DNA from: Prosapia bicincta
Taxonomy: Eukaryota; Arthropoda; Insecta; Hemiptera; Cercopidae
DNA length: 64,000 nt
Reading direction: 5' to 3'
NCBI GenBank assembly: GCA_036971475.1
Contig: JBAIZL010000005.1
Location: 161,830,386 to 161,894,385 of the forward strand
Shown: positions 10,813 to 22,744 of the stretch, piece after piece
Layout: every line of letters begins with the position of its first letter
Numbering within the stretch: position 1 is the first letter of the stretch
The notes under the pieces: model-generated
Seen by the model: only the letters and a program-made list of their open reading frames with translations
The model's database searches: none
Told to the model about the DNA's origin: nothing
Position numbers and translations under genes: made by a program

Positions 10813-11079
10813 TCATATAAACAATTTCAAAATAAACACTTCACAAGCACTCACTGCACTACTCATATCATATCCAGTGAGAACACCAAACCACCCTTCT
10901 ATAGTGGTGTCTGACACCAGACTGAAGACATCATCAACCAACCACAGGGAAGCTGCGGAGAAGCTTCCGACACAAACCACCATTGCTAAATAAGGTTTTA
11001 GATTCTGCGTACCAAGGGACTTTTTTAACCCCGCTGGATGAATCTGAATAAAACTGAGCATGCGCATAGAACTATTCAC
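10813..11079 (-). CDS. Unrecognised 88-residue open frame in a GC-richer patch
   Basis: The frame has a hydrophobic middle (YLAMVVCVGSFSAASLWLV) and then VSDTTIEGWFGVLTGYDM. The region 10840-11080 is clearly richer in G+C than its surroundings, which favours a genuine or recently inserted sequence. I do not recognise the protein. It could equally be part of a non-coding repeat; the adjoining stretch 11076-11295 has MITE-like ends. Confidence 0.2.
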   Translation of the reverse strand: MNSSMRMLSFIQIHPAGLKKSLGTQNLKPYLAMVVCVGSFSAASLWLVDDVFSLVSDTTIEGWFGVLTGYDMSSAVSACEVFILKLFI

Positions 11080-11295
11080 CCCTTTTTTAACGCTTTACTA
11101 TTGGCTATGGACTTCAACCCTTCCATGGTATTATTTGGTTATGTATAAAAAACTGTAATGCAACATTTAATCCTGTCTTCACCCCTTTTTTAGTTACCCC
11201 TTTCATAACCCTATCCTACCCTAGCAAAAGGGTGTTTTATAAAAGTCAACTTAACCCTTCCTAAAGAACCCTTTGTAAAGGGGTGATTTAATTGT
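11076..11295. mobile_element. Possible MITE with short terminal inverted repeats
   Basis: Begins with 'tcacccctttttt' and ends with 'aaaggggtga', its complement over 10 bases; an internal copy of 'ttcacccctttttta' lies at about 11179. No target duplication was identified. Confidence 0.3.
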
Positions 11296-11299
11296 ATAA

Positions 11300-12085
11300 C
11301 TACACATTACACTTTTTATTAAAATGTTAATAATAACTACCTATGGCACTATTATGACAATTTGTATAGCGGAACTATAAAATAGTCATCCAATAAGTTA
11401 TTAATTATCATTTACTACATTGAATAGAAACTCTTACATATAAAATATTAGCTTATCAACCACATTTATGTGATATAAAAGTTAATTTACTGTGGAAAAG
11501 AAATATATAATGATAAATTCACTTTCAGCTCAAAATATAACTACTCTTAGCAGTTTTATAGACGCCTATATCCGTTTTGTACCACATGTATGACATAATT
11601 TCAAAATTATTAACAGATACATACATGTTCGTTTTTTTGTTTATAACTGTTTTAAAATAAAATGTAACCTGTTTATACTTTAATAGTGAACTTATATTTT
11701 CTAAGAACTTACAGTATTATTACTTCTAATTTTTTTTTTAATGGGTATCTGGTTTTGGCTTTTTAGGTTATGCAAATTTTAAAAATATTGTTAAATTTTT
11801 TTGGTCATCTGAAATTCCCTCTCGAAGTTTACCATTTACTTCTTTTATATCATGAAAGTAATAGTTAATAATTACAAGATCCTGAAGACTAAGCTATGAT
11901 CAAAGGACACCAGTAGAAAATATTCTTCCACATCAATGGCATTCCTAAGGAAGGATGACTAGATATAAATAAACGATATAAAATAAAGGAAGACTAGAAT
12001 GTTGTCCAGGATATAAAAACCTGCTCCTACAGGCAGATGGCCAATATAATTTGCCAAAAGGATGTGCAACGAAGAAGCAGTAATT
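11300..12085. other. AT-rich stretch without recognised features
   Basis: No supportable gene. Confidence 0.5.
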
Positions 12086-12087
12086 GT

Positions 12088-12243
12088 GGTATTTATTTAT
12101 TAATTCATTTAGCAAAAAACCTACTTACTGATATTTCTCAGCAGTCACGTTTCGCACTAACAGTCAATTCACTGCTAAGACAATGCACTGATGAGAAATA
12201 TCAACAAATGTTATTTGTTTGTCAAGTAAATAAATAAATAAAT
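12088..12243. mobile_element. Foldback element (separate family)
   Basis: Arms 12088-12147 and 12180-12243 are imperfect reverse complements ('tatttatttatt' outermost, 'gatatttctca' inside). The minus strand of the loop contains AGCAGU and ACUGCU, which pair, around a GCGAAACGUG segment reminiscent of the GAAA side of the other families. The 66-residue open frame here is an accident of the hairpin. Confidence 0.5.
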
Positions 12244-12244
12244 A

Positions 12245-12990
12245 TTATTCAAAAATCTCAAGATGTATAACTCAACAATTACGAACTAATAGCAGCTTTT
12301 TTACTGTAATAGTATCCCTAGTACAAATATTAATACATTCATACTTGAAATTTCAGTTTCACTTCAAATCTTTCTGTAGGGTGAAATAGTATGCAAATCC
12401 CAGATATGTATTCTTGGGAAGAATGAAAGAAATAGAAGAAAAAATAATATAAACCCTTTAGTCGATCTAAGAATTGAAGTTCTACATGCAAAAAACAAAG
12501 TCAAGTGTATAAGAACAGAAACTCTGAAATTAGAAATAATTCTGAAAAATATGAATGAACAAATATAGATATACCGTAATTTATTTGGATTTATCTAAGA
12601 AAAAACGAATTAAAATTCAGAGGGAGACTTTTGGGAAAAAACTGAAGTTTTAATGATAAAAAATAAAGAATGGACTTTATGCCTTAAAACACCAATAGAC
12701 AGAAATATCTGGTTTCATTATCAAAATGGTATTAGATATAAGAAAAGGATGTGGTAGAAATTGTTATTCAAGATTACTTTTGTATTGCATAATAACTGCA
12801 TAGCAGTTGGCTTCCTAAATGAAATGATTCTTTCAAAATGTGTCAGCAGAATGAGTTAGTTATAAAACATATGTATATGTTTTAAATTATTGGTTTATTT
12901 TTTTCAACCCAAAAGGCCTATTAAGAGCTAACATAAACATAACAAATAGCCTAATAGTATACATAACTGTAGACAATGTTTAACAAAAGT
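12245..12990. other. Unassigned stretch with a family 2 fragment
   Basis: 12785-12850 (gttggcttcctaaatgaaa, then 'tgtgtcagcag') resembles one arm of foldback family 2. Nothing else is recognised. Confidence 0.35.
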
Positions 12991-12992
12991 GG

Positions 12993-12993
12993 C

Positions 12994-13032
<39 letters not shown>

Positions 13033-13048
13033 TGTGTGTGTGTGTGCA
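12993..13048. repeat. Compound (GT)n(GA)n(GT)n microsatellite
   Basis: GT repeat, then about 13 GA units, then GT again. Confidence 0.95.
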
Positions 13049-13557
13049 TGCAGATTAATTATGCACGTTTAATTTTCTCTGTGATATAGTTCAATCTATT
13101 ATAGGCTGCCCTCTGTTGCAAAAATTACTTATGAAACATAGAGGAATTAATCAGCTCATTTGAACTTTCGTTCATTAATGTTTTGTCTTTGTAGTTTTAT
13201 ATTTTGATAGTCCTTAAATTTAACAATCTCACAAAACATATATAATACATTGTCAAAATGTGTACACCTACAGAATGAAGCAATATAGGTTTTTTCTATT
13301 TTTTTATAATAAAAAAATCCTAGTATTGGTATATCCTGGGGGATTATTATTTAGGTCTTTCTTGATAAAAGCTATAAAGGCTGCTATGAAGATATGTTAG
13401 ACACTTTTGTAATTCAGATCAGAATCTTAGACAAAATGAAATACATTATGACTATACTAAGGATCCCAGATCATTTCAATTTCTCAGTAGCTTAATTATC
13501 TGTTATGGATTAGATCAATCCCAGATCCCAGTAGTTTAGATCTTTAATGTCCATTCC

Positions 13558-14575
13558 ATTTTTTTTTTTTTTTTTTATTAACTTGGGAGCGGGTTTAAAC
13601 TGCCCGAAGCACCGCTACCTTAGGTATATTGTACTTACCTCCCTGATCTAGTCAAAGAGCCCCTTCCCTCTTACCAGGTTTAGAAGTTTCCTGACTAGTG
13701 TTTTACCTTCAGCATCCTCTTCCAGAGCTGAGCTATCACCAAAGAGGTTGAAGCGCCTCTCGGCAAGTGCTCCAGTTCTTGCCCGCATAATATGCACACG
13801 GGTTCATCTTTGAAGATACCCGTATTATGCAGATGTTTCCTTAGTCCACAGTGTCCAGTGAGTAGACCTGTGGCTATCCTCAATTCCTGCCTAGACAGAT
13901 AGATGAGACTCTCCTGTAGCCCCAAGGAAGGATTCCTAAGGGTTAGCTACTGTGTCTTATTCCTTCAGCCCTGACCCCAGTGCTCACAGTGTCTTTCAGC
14001 CATCCACCTTCGCACTGCAATCTTGACCATGGATTTGGAAATATCTACCGCCGGCTCCGGTCCAATTAGAGGAGTTAAAGACCCCTCTCTGGCCAGCGCA
14101 TCTGCGGCTTCATTTCCAAATATTCTCCTATGCCCTGGCACCCAACCTATCTTGATTTGATTGTGCCTTGCCAGGGCTTCTAGATTATTTAGGCACTTCC
14201 TGACTATGGCCGAGGTGACCACATCTCCGTTTAGTGCCTTAATTGCTGCCTGACTGTCAGAGAAAATAGCAATTCGGGTCCTGTGTATTCCCCTTCTCGC
14301 TATCTCTCCCAGACAGGCATTTATAGCATATATTTCGGCCTGAAAGACAGAGGTATGCCTCCCCAAGGAAAAAACTAGTTTTACCCTTGGGTTTCTACAA
14401 TACACCCCCGCTCCAGTGCCGAAGTCCATCTTGGAACCATCTGTGTACCAGATCTGATCTCCCGATGTGACTGACCCTGACCATTCCATCATAGTTTGGT
14501 GAGCCTGGTCAAGTGCAAACGTCCGAGTAATGTGGACACTGCCCATTTCCAAGACGGGTCCAATCCTTAGTCAGG
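13558..14575 (-). pseudogene. Jockey-type LINE, 5'-truncated, RNase H to 3' end
   Basis: Minus-strand frame holds a complete RNase H domain: YTDGSK (first Asp), a Glu in FQAEIYAI, FSDSQAAIKAL (second Asp), and the GWVPGH..GNEAADALA signature. It is followed, after in-frame stops near 13965 and 13950, by LTGHCGLRKHL and the zinc-knuckle-like CILCGQELEH. On the coding strand the element ends in a poly-A tract (the T run at 13559-13577 on plus), as expected for target-primed insertion. The RT is missing, so the insertion is 5'-truncated near 14575. No intact ORF remains. Confidence 0.85.
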
Positions 14576-14599
14576 CTGGATCTCAGCGATACATATTGA

Positions 14600-16420
14600 C
14601 GACAATTAAAGTCTTCAAAATTTTGAGAATTGAAAATTTGAATAGCATTGAGAAAAAGTGTCCAGACAAATACTGTTAGGAAAAATTCCATCTCCTGATA
14701 AACCTCTCTCAACCTTTTCTTCTGCAACTGAACCATCAAAGGTCTTCAATTCATCCCTAAATAGACCTTATCAGTAATAACTCCATTGTATAAATTTTCT
14801 AACATTATCTATATTAAATTACTTTCTGAAAATATTTTTTCTCTAGATTTTTCAAATCAAAATACTGTAACTATCAATTTCAAAAACTACATTATTAACA
14901 TTGTTTTACCTATATTTAATGATAGATACAAGATATTCATAATTGTAATAGATATTTATAAAAATGGTTCCTACTTTAGAAAATTTTAGTAAGTAGGCCT
15001 ACGTAAACTTTAGTAGTTACTAGTTCAAAATAATTTTGTTAAATGATGAGGTATTTACTGAAAATTTTTAGAAAGGACTGATACAGAGTAGAATAAAATC
15101 ATTAACTTTTTTAATTTATTATAAATATTATGCTAATGTATTATAATTATAAATATTCACTATTATATTATTTTTTACAGATAATTTTACAAAAACATTT
15201 TATAGAATGTTACACTTACAATACGAGATAAAACATCATATAGGCCTATACACTTCTTTCTCTGAATAAGATACAATATGTTAGCTTTCCAAAATTTATT
15301 AGATATTATGTTATATTTCTAACCTACTTAAAAACTTGTATTACCTATTTTAAGCAAAAACTAATTAATCATTGTTTTATGTCATTGTTTAAATGTTTAT
15401 GTTTTCTGCTTTTTATTGAAATCTTTACTAATAGTTTTCATAATTAATTTATACATCCCAATATTTCTAATAACGCATTTCATTATTGAGGTTAAATAAA
15501 AAGTAAACAATTAAAAAGTTCATAAGGCCTAAAAATTTTGTTCATGTCTAGAAAAGCAATATTATTAAATATTTTAAAATTAACAATGACCACCAGGTAT
15601 CCAAATAAACTTAGGTATTGAGTTGATTAGAAATAAAATAACTTAGTAAGGTTGTCAATTGTTTAAATACTAGGCCTATAAATACATCTTTTAAAAAAAC
15701 AAATAAATGTAAGGTTAGCTTACCAAGCTGCTGGTATACCTATTCTCTGAACAGGTTACAACTGTTAGCAAAACGGTCCTTCTATTAGAACGTTTTTTGT
15801 CACTCTGTTTAGAGCAGCTGAAAGGGTAAGCATGCGTTATATGTTACACACATATGGGGCTAGTACAAAGCACACTAAACCCTTTTTTTATGACTTGACT
15901 AATATCAACAGCTGTTAGTGGCACGAGCACATAATCAGATGTTATTGATAGGGTTATTACATATTTAACAATCAAGTATTCAACAATGAAATAATTGATA
16001 TATTTTTATTTAACAGCCGTCGTGATTAGGTGGTCAAGGCACATAATTTTAATATTGTATAAATTCTTCACTATTATATAGCAATGTAGCCTAAATAAAT
16101 TTAAAGATTTAAGCTTTGCCAATTACACTGAATGTGTTTACAAATCTTGATGCGATTTTTCACATGTAATCAAGGCTTGTTTTATAAAGCTTCCAATTTT
16201 TGAAGTGATAATTTCTCCACCCAACGTGGACAAAACATGAGATTAAATCACTTTTCACGTCTTGCTATTTGCGAAATGCATACCTCACAGCATATACCTA
16301 GGCTACCTTACAACATATGATTTCACGTAACAATTGATTTTGTGTTATATGATATATTGTAGAGCAGCCGTTTTATACATAGATAACTATTAAATAGTTT
16401 TGCTAATTTTATTAATTGTA
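14600..16420. other. AT-rich stretch without recognised genes
   Basis: The only hint of structure is an imperfect inverted pair near 15720 (gcttaccaagctgct) and 15818 (agcagctgaaagggtaagc). Several 'taggccta' octamers occur here (14995, 15242, 15672). Confidence 0.4.
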
Positions 16421-16424
16421 GAAG

Positions 16425-16548
16425 GTTAGCTTCGAAAAAGGAACAATCGTTTTGAAACGCGTCAGCAAGTAAGCAATTACGTATTCACTTAGTTGAGTAT
16501 TGTAAAATTAGTTTAATCAGTGAATTCAAGATGATTACATCATGAACT
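16425..16548. mobile_element. Foldback element family 2, copy C (one arm and tail)
   Basis: One arm (gaaggttagcttcgaaaa, ttgaaacgcgtcagcaagt) and the conserved tail at 16511-16539. The opposite arm is missing. Confidence 0.6.
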
Positions 16549-16549
16549 T

Positions 16550-18355
16550 AAATAGTTTTGATCAGTTAATTAAAATATTAATTTATTTAAATTTTGATAA
16601 GTCTCAATTCAAATAATTTAATATAACGATAATAATAAGCTGTGCATTTGTAATTCAATTTTTTAAAGAAAAAAGTTTAGGCAAATACTTTTTAAAGAAC
16701 TGTTTTTAATTATTGTTAAAAAAAATTGTATTCAGTAAAATTGAATGAACGTTTTTTGGTACCTACATTATTTTATTATTAGCTAAAATAAATATTAGTT
16801 TTTATTAAATACATTCCTCAAGTAAAGGTGGTATTAAAAAGTGTATAAATTCATATTTTCGTTGAAACTTTTGCGAAACTGTTAGCTCTATTTTTTTATT
16901 ACTTCGAGTGCCAGAACCAAATTTTTTTATCTTAAAATTTTTACCAAATTCAGGGATAAAGATTAATATCAGTTTGTTGTTAAAGTAATTTAATAATTCG
17001 TAAAATGCTGTAGAAATTTTACATTATTTGTTTACAACTGTACTATTAGTTTTCTAGAACAGAGAAAGAACAGGGGTCTAATCTTTCTGATAAACTACAC
17101 CCGAGGCTTAAGAGACAAGAACAAATTAGCCTAATAAGAGACTTATGTAATTTGAAGTTGTTTTTAATTCTCTACCCTATGAATTTAAAAATTAAGTTAG
17201 TAGTCAAACAAACATCTGTTTCAAAAAATACCCCACAATCGCAAGTTTGACTTGTACAATCTATTGTTTATTACACCATTAATTACGTTTTTGAAAGATT
17301 ATTTGAGGTTGTAAGCTAATTAAAAAGTTAATTAAAGCAAATGCTTTAATAAATTCACATATATTTGACGAAAGATTTTAAGACTGTATGATGTTTTACT
17401 ATGGTATAACGTTGCAACAAATCGATATTCAAAGACTGTGGATGAAAAAAAAACTTTTCCCAAATATTTAAATTTCCAGTTATGTTTTGACCTTTGAAAC
17501 GTTTTAGTTTTTATTTTTTATTTCTGTTTACGTCCCTAAGCGATCTGAAATCGGTATTTTCTTCATTTTATTTATTAATTCTCATGAGACTTTAATATTT
17601 TTATTACTGGCGACTTAAACTTATGTTACTCTATTTTTCATTTGATCGATTTTTTATAAAAACTTGTATTAGTGCCGTTTAACTTGATAGTCTATAAAAT
17701 GTACTCATTTCATTCTCAAGAGGAATCTCAACAAAATAACGGGCGTACATATTTAAATCAAATTGTATTGCATCAGTAAATTGATTCTTTCACCTTAAGT
17801 TTGGATAGTTTGGACAGACCATCTTCGCCTGACATATAGGGATGAAGTTTATAACCTAAAATTACATTTCAATTGGCTTGAAATGCTCGTTTGTTTCTCA
17901 AAAATTGTTTTAAATGTCAAACTAAAGCGCAAACCAACCAACACCGCAAGGAAAACATAAGTTCCTACGTCACTAAACTAGATAGGCTATGCTGAATTAA
18001 AAACTCCTTAAAGTTGAATAATAAAGTGGTTTCATTTCATCCCAAATTTACAAGGTGTAAATGATCTAAAGGGAATGATCTGCATTGCATGATAACAAGG
18101 GCTGCTTTCAATAAACCTTGACATAAACAGGTGGTATTTCATAGCAACATCCACTGCTGAACATAGGTTTGGCCAGAATTTTATAGAATGGGTCCCAAAG
18201 CTGAAAATCGCACTCACTTTATTAGAGTATGTTTTCTAATTTGCAAAAGTTAGTTTCGGTACAGCGGCACACATGGCATCCACTGTGTCGTGCCTATGCT
18301 GTTAAATATAATATTGTGTGCCTATTACGAGGAGAGGGTGTATCCAAACAAATCT
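16550..18355. other. AT-rich stretch without recognised features
   Basis: No supportable gene; 17850-18300 is slightly less AT-rich but unrecognised. Confidence 0.45.
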
Positions 18356-18360
18356 GATTA

Positions 18361-18683
<323 letters not shown>

Positions 18684-18684
18684 A

Positions 18685-19220
18685 GTTCGTGTGTTGCCAC
18701 GTTGGATACCTTTTACTCTTCACGCCGGCGTTGTTCCCGAACACGCTTTCCACCTCCCTACGCAACGTAAACACATTCATGCGTTTTACATGGCAGTTGC
18801 ACATGCTGATAATGACTACTGTAGGGCTGAGACGCGCCAATTCAACCGAGGTCAAAATATGATTCCACCCGTCTTACCAGATCCTGGTACCTGTGGTGTG
18901 TCGAGTGGATAAATCCCTGGACTTTATTTAAAAACCAATCAAAATGTACAATCATAAATATGTGATTATATATTTAACAATTTTTGTTTACTTGTAAAAT
19001 TAATGTAATAATCTGCTATTGAAAGAATACAACTCAAAATATCTTTATTCTAGCTTGATTTTAATTATTGATTTCTGTTTCTGGTGATGGTTGGAAAAAT
19101 TTCGGAAATTATATTTATAATAATTTTAAACATTGGTTTTTTTATCTTGACTTAATTACATCGACATTAAAATGTAGAAGTAAAATATTCTCTACAAAAT
19201 ATGTTGTACAAATGCGTCAT
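18685..19220. other. Unassigned stretch
   Basis: 18690-18930 has balanced base composition, unlike its surroundings, and ends with a 20-base string (18905-18924) that recurs inverted at 59010-59029. No coding family is recognised. Confidence 0.4.
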
Positions 19221-19224
19221 AATC

Positions 19225-19980
19225 TTCCTAAACTTGTTGTGTAGCCTATCCTCTGGCACTTAAAACATTGCACCCTTACCGTCATGCCATTGCTTCGTGA
19301 GCGTCTTTTTCGTAAACTGTCCCTGAACTTGGGACACTTTGAGAACCTCCATACCCGTCCCTTTAATGTCGTTTCCGACCTCCACTCCACGGTATCTCTG
19401 AAGATTTATGTAGTCAGTGTAGGTGCTGGTTTCGGTTTCACTCTATCCTTCACCTTGGTGTTCATTAAAAAGTCAGGATTGTACTTGGATTGGAACTCCT
19501 ACTTATGTCTCTAAATCGATGTTGATCTGGGTAGATCGTAATGGCAAGAATTTTCGCCGCTGCTCCGGTAGTGTTGGGGCTACCTGTAACTGAATCGGTC
19601 TTTGGCGAGTGAGTGACCTTTTGTGAGATCCCAAAATCCTCTTAGCTGACTACACCCCCAGCAGCTTCACAGATACCACGGTCTTGCGCTAGGACCCAGT
19701 TTCGGTTCCGGAATCGAACTGGCTAGTCTGCTTCTTCTTCTTCTTCCGCTGTACTACAGACCGATATCTGGCATCATCATAGGCGGATTTGGCAGCAGAG
19801 CCCTTCGTCAAAGTGTAGTCAGTATTTAGCTCTAATTAGGAATAGGTGCTGACAGGAGTTGCTGGTCGAACTGTTCCACCGGAGGGACCGCCCGTGGCGG
19901 CAGACGTCCTCCCAGATTCATACACCCTCAAGAACTGGGCATGCCCTGGGAGGGGTTTGCCTACCTGGCAAGTATTCTCA
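19225..19980 (-). pseudogene. Probable LINE ORF1 (gag-like) relic
   Basis: A compositionally distinct, GC-richer block. In one minus frame near 19270 it reads VQCFKCQRIGY, matching the first half of the CCHC knuckle in Jockey/R1-type ORF1 (consensus CFxCQxFGH). Upstream a frame gives RYRGVEVGNDIKGTGMEV, plausible for the pre-knuckle region. The frame is heavily broken. Assignment rests on the knuckle and context, so it is tentative. Confidence 0.4.
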
Positions 19981-19999
19981 CTAGATACAGTAGAGAACC

Positions 20000-20675
20000 C
20001 TAGCGAATCCATTTCGAATTAATAGATCTCAGTTACTAAAGGAAGACTGTACTTTTCTTTCAATTTATTGTACGTATAGTCGCGTTCCGATAGCACACAT
20101 CACGATTTCCGTTCCTCTTCAATAAAATTATAGGATAATTTACATCCATTTTCGAACGTTAGCAATAAAAACGTTATTTTTTAACAGCCTAGAGACCTTG
20201 CAAATTGTTAAAATTCTTTTTATCTTTATAAAGTCATCAACTCGACTATCAGCGTGGGCCGTATGGAAATCATGTCAGGCCTACTCGAGTAATGAACCCC
20301 TGTGGTTAGGAATCACGATTTATGCTGACACAAAACGTATTATGAGACTTTTAATAGATTTCTGACTCGTCGACGTTTATACCTAGTCAATATTTAACGT
20401 CTTCATTTAGATGGCTTTCGGCGGAGTTTTAATTTCGTGCACGCAGAATTGTTTCAATAACGGACAATAAAATTGTCAGATCAGACTCTCCACAGATAGA
20501 AGCAGGTTGAAGTTCAGAACTATGTTAAAAGTTCACTAACTATTAAATATTTAAATGAATCGTTTAAATATTTCATGCATTATATTTTTGATATTTGATT
20601 ATTTTGTATGTGCAAGAATTATCTAAGGTAAAACAATCGTGTAACATAATTGTTATATATTTTCAATCCACACAT
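20000..20675. other. Stretch without recognised features
   Basis: No supportable gene. Confidence 0.45.
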
Positions 20676-20681
20676 AAACAC

Positions 20682-20682
20682 A

Positions 20683-20747
<65 letters not shown>

Positions 20748-20850
20748 CACGCACACACACACACACACACACAAAACACACACACACACACACACACACG
20801 CACGCACACGCACGCACACACACACACACACGCACACGCACGCACGCACA
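20682..20850. repeat. (CA)n microsatellite with AAAACA and CGCA interruptions
   Basis: About 170 bp of CA repeats; open frames across it are artefacts. Confidence 0.96.
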
Positions 20851-21061
20851 TAAGCACACACTCATTTACGATGGGAATTTTAAAACAGGGAAAGTTTCTA
20901 AGACAACGTTTCGAAATCTAGTTTGCTTTCATTATAAGTCCAGTTTTACTATATAAATCAATTTGATTAAGTTATAAATATTATTTGACCTGGTGAGTTA
21001 AGGTCATAAATAAATAAATAACTGTATACGTACTTAAAATTTTAAACACTTTGTTTAGATA

Positions 21062-21095
21062 CGCGTTTCGAATGCTTTTGTCACTGTCATCGGTG
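21062..21095 (-). ncRNA. Hammerhead-like fragment
   Basis: Minus: CCGAUGA (one change from CUGAUGA), extra C, a 4-bp stem II (AGUG/CAUU), then GAAA and palindromic CGCG followed by UA. Stem I pairing beyond one base is not convincing. Confidence 0.3.
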
Positions 21096-21515
21096 ATACT
21101 ACTTACTATGCACTCAATACTGCAACTGTTGCTATTGTGAGTTCAGGTAAATTATTTATTTTTTTTAAGTGTCAATATGTAGAGGAGACACTTTACTGTT
21201 ACATTCCTTTAAAAATTTCCGCTTGGATGTTGTCATATTTTTTCGTTGTAAATTAATAGTCTATACTTTTTATAACATTGCGGAATTCCCGTCCGTATGT
21301 ATTATACGATGTATTATTTTTAAAAAATGCATTTGCATCTCGAAAGTTCTTGATGGCAATAATATTAAATATTATATTCATTAACAACGAAAACATATTA
21401 CGTCACATCTAAGGGGAAATTTTTGGTGGAAAGTAGACGAAGTGAAGTGTTTCCTCTGCGTAGGGACACAATACATAAACAGCTTAATCAATTTGATCTA
21501 AGTAGAAAAACTGAG

Positions 21516-21552
21516 CTGAAGATAAAAACAAGTTTGTTTTCGAAACGTTCCG
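21516..21552 (+). ncRNA. Hammerhead-like fragment
   Basis: Plus: CUGAAGA, a strong hairpin (AAAACAA with UUGUUUU) as stem II, GAAA, then palindromic AACGUU. Stem I closes by only one base pair, so it is likely degenerate. Confidence 0.3.
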
Positions 21553-21599
21553 TTTAATATTGTTTAAAAATAAATTTTACTTGACTCCCAAATTAACCG

Positions 21600-22678
21600 G
21601 CTTTTTATCTTATCTTATATTTATGCAAGGGTAGACATGAGTTATTATAAGTTAATATTAAAATATATTTACTTTTAATATATATATTATAACATAAAGT
21701 ACAAGGATTTAGTATAATCCAAGTAATTTCAGTTAGTAGCAAAAATAATTATCTGTAGGATTAAGCAAAGAAGACAGAAATAGTTTGTAAAGTGCCGACA
21801 AAGCAGGTACCATTTCTTTATCCTTTTCCAGGAAAGCTATAAACTGTGTGCCGGCCATTTGACAATAGAAGGGGCCAGCTTGTTAAGACGGTAAAATCCA
21901 GCGGCCGATATAACCTGGGAAAATAACTCGGTACCGTTAAGTTAGGCTAATTGTGGAACTGTGGGAAACTACAAGGAACATATTGGTAGAGGGAGGATTA
22001 GGGATTTTCAAGAAAAACTAAATGATTAGGAGAAGTAAGAGGAAGTTTTGAAGGGAACTCGAGAAGAAGGCAGACGGATTGGTGGGGACAAGGATGGGAG
22101 TGTGGTAAAAAGAATAAATTGTTAAATTAAGCAAAGAGTTTTTTATAAGTAAATTTTAAAAAGTGCGACGTAAAAGTTTTTTTTAGATATATAAAAGTAA
22201 GTTTTTTTTGGGCCAAAGGCCAAGATTCCAGGGACTCTTCAGAACAATAAGTATTATTTGAATATAAGTGTAGCCAACAGACATCTATATTTTAGTTCAG
22301 AACAAATTTAATTTCATTACCATTTATAAAATTTAATCTAGTTTCACCATTTCTAATTTAAGAAGCAAAGTTCCCGTATTAGCGACCCGAGAGCAACTAC
22401 ACAATTTTAATACTGAATTTATTATCTTTGTTATGTTATTTTATTAGAATTCTAAAGCCTCAAAGTCCACCTTTATAATTGTAATGTTAGTTAAGATATC
22501 AATCCTGTCACTGCTAAATATTTAATATAAATTTAGTATAATGTGTAAAGAAATAAATGCAAATGGTGTTTAAATATTATAAGATTGTTAATTCATTATA
22601 AACCTGAAGGTGTGACATTAAATAGGTAAGGTAAATAAATAACATTAAAAATAAATTATAATTATAACAAAAGTTAAG

Positions 22679-22680
<2 letters not shown>
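21600..22680. other. Stretch without recognised features
   Basis: 21790-22110 is less AT-rich but matches nothing I know. Confidence 0.45.

Positions 22681-22683
<3 letters not shown>

Positions 22684-22739
<56 letters not shown>
22684..22739. repeat. (TA)n microsatellite
   Basis: About 56 bases of TA repeat. Confidence 0.95.
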
Positions 22740-22742
<3 letters not shown>

Positions 22743-22744
22743 GC

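Noticed and set aside
12037..12237. 66-residue plus-strand frame
   Set aside because: It lies mostly in a foldback hairpin; no protein family is recognisable.
19690..19760. tRNA-like B box (agttcgattcc on minus) and an A-box-like string about 35 bases away
   Set aside because: No cloverleaf can be completed and a GAA run lies between them; it is part of the degenerate LINE-like block.
20595..20921. Open frames across the CA repeat
   Set aside because: Dinucleotide artefacts.
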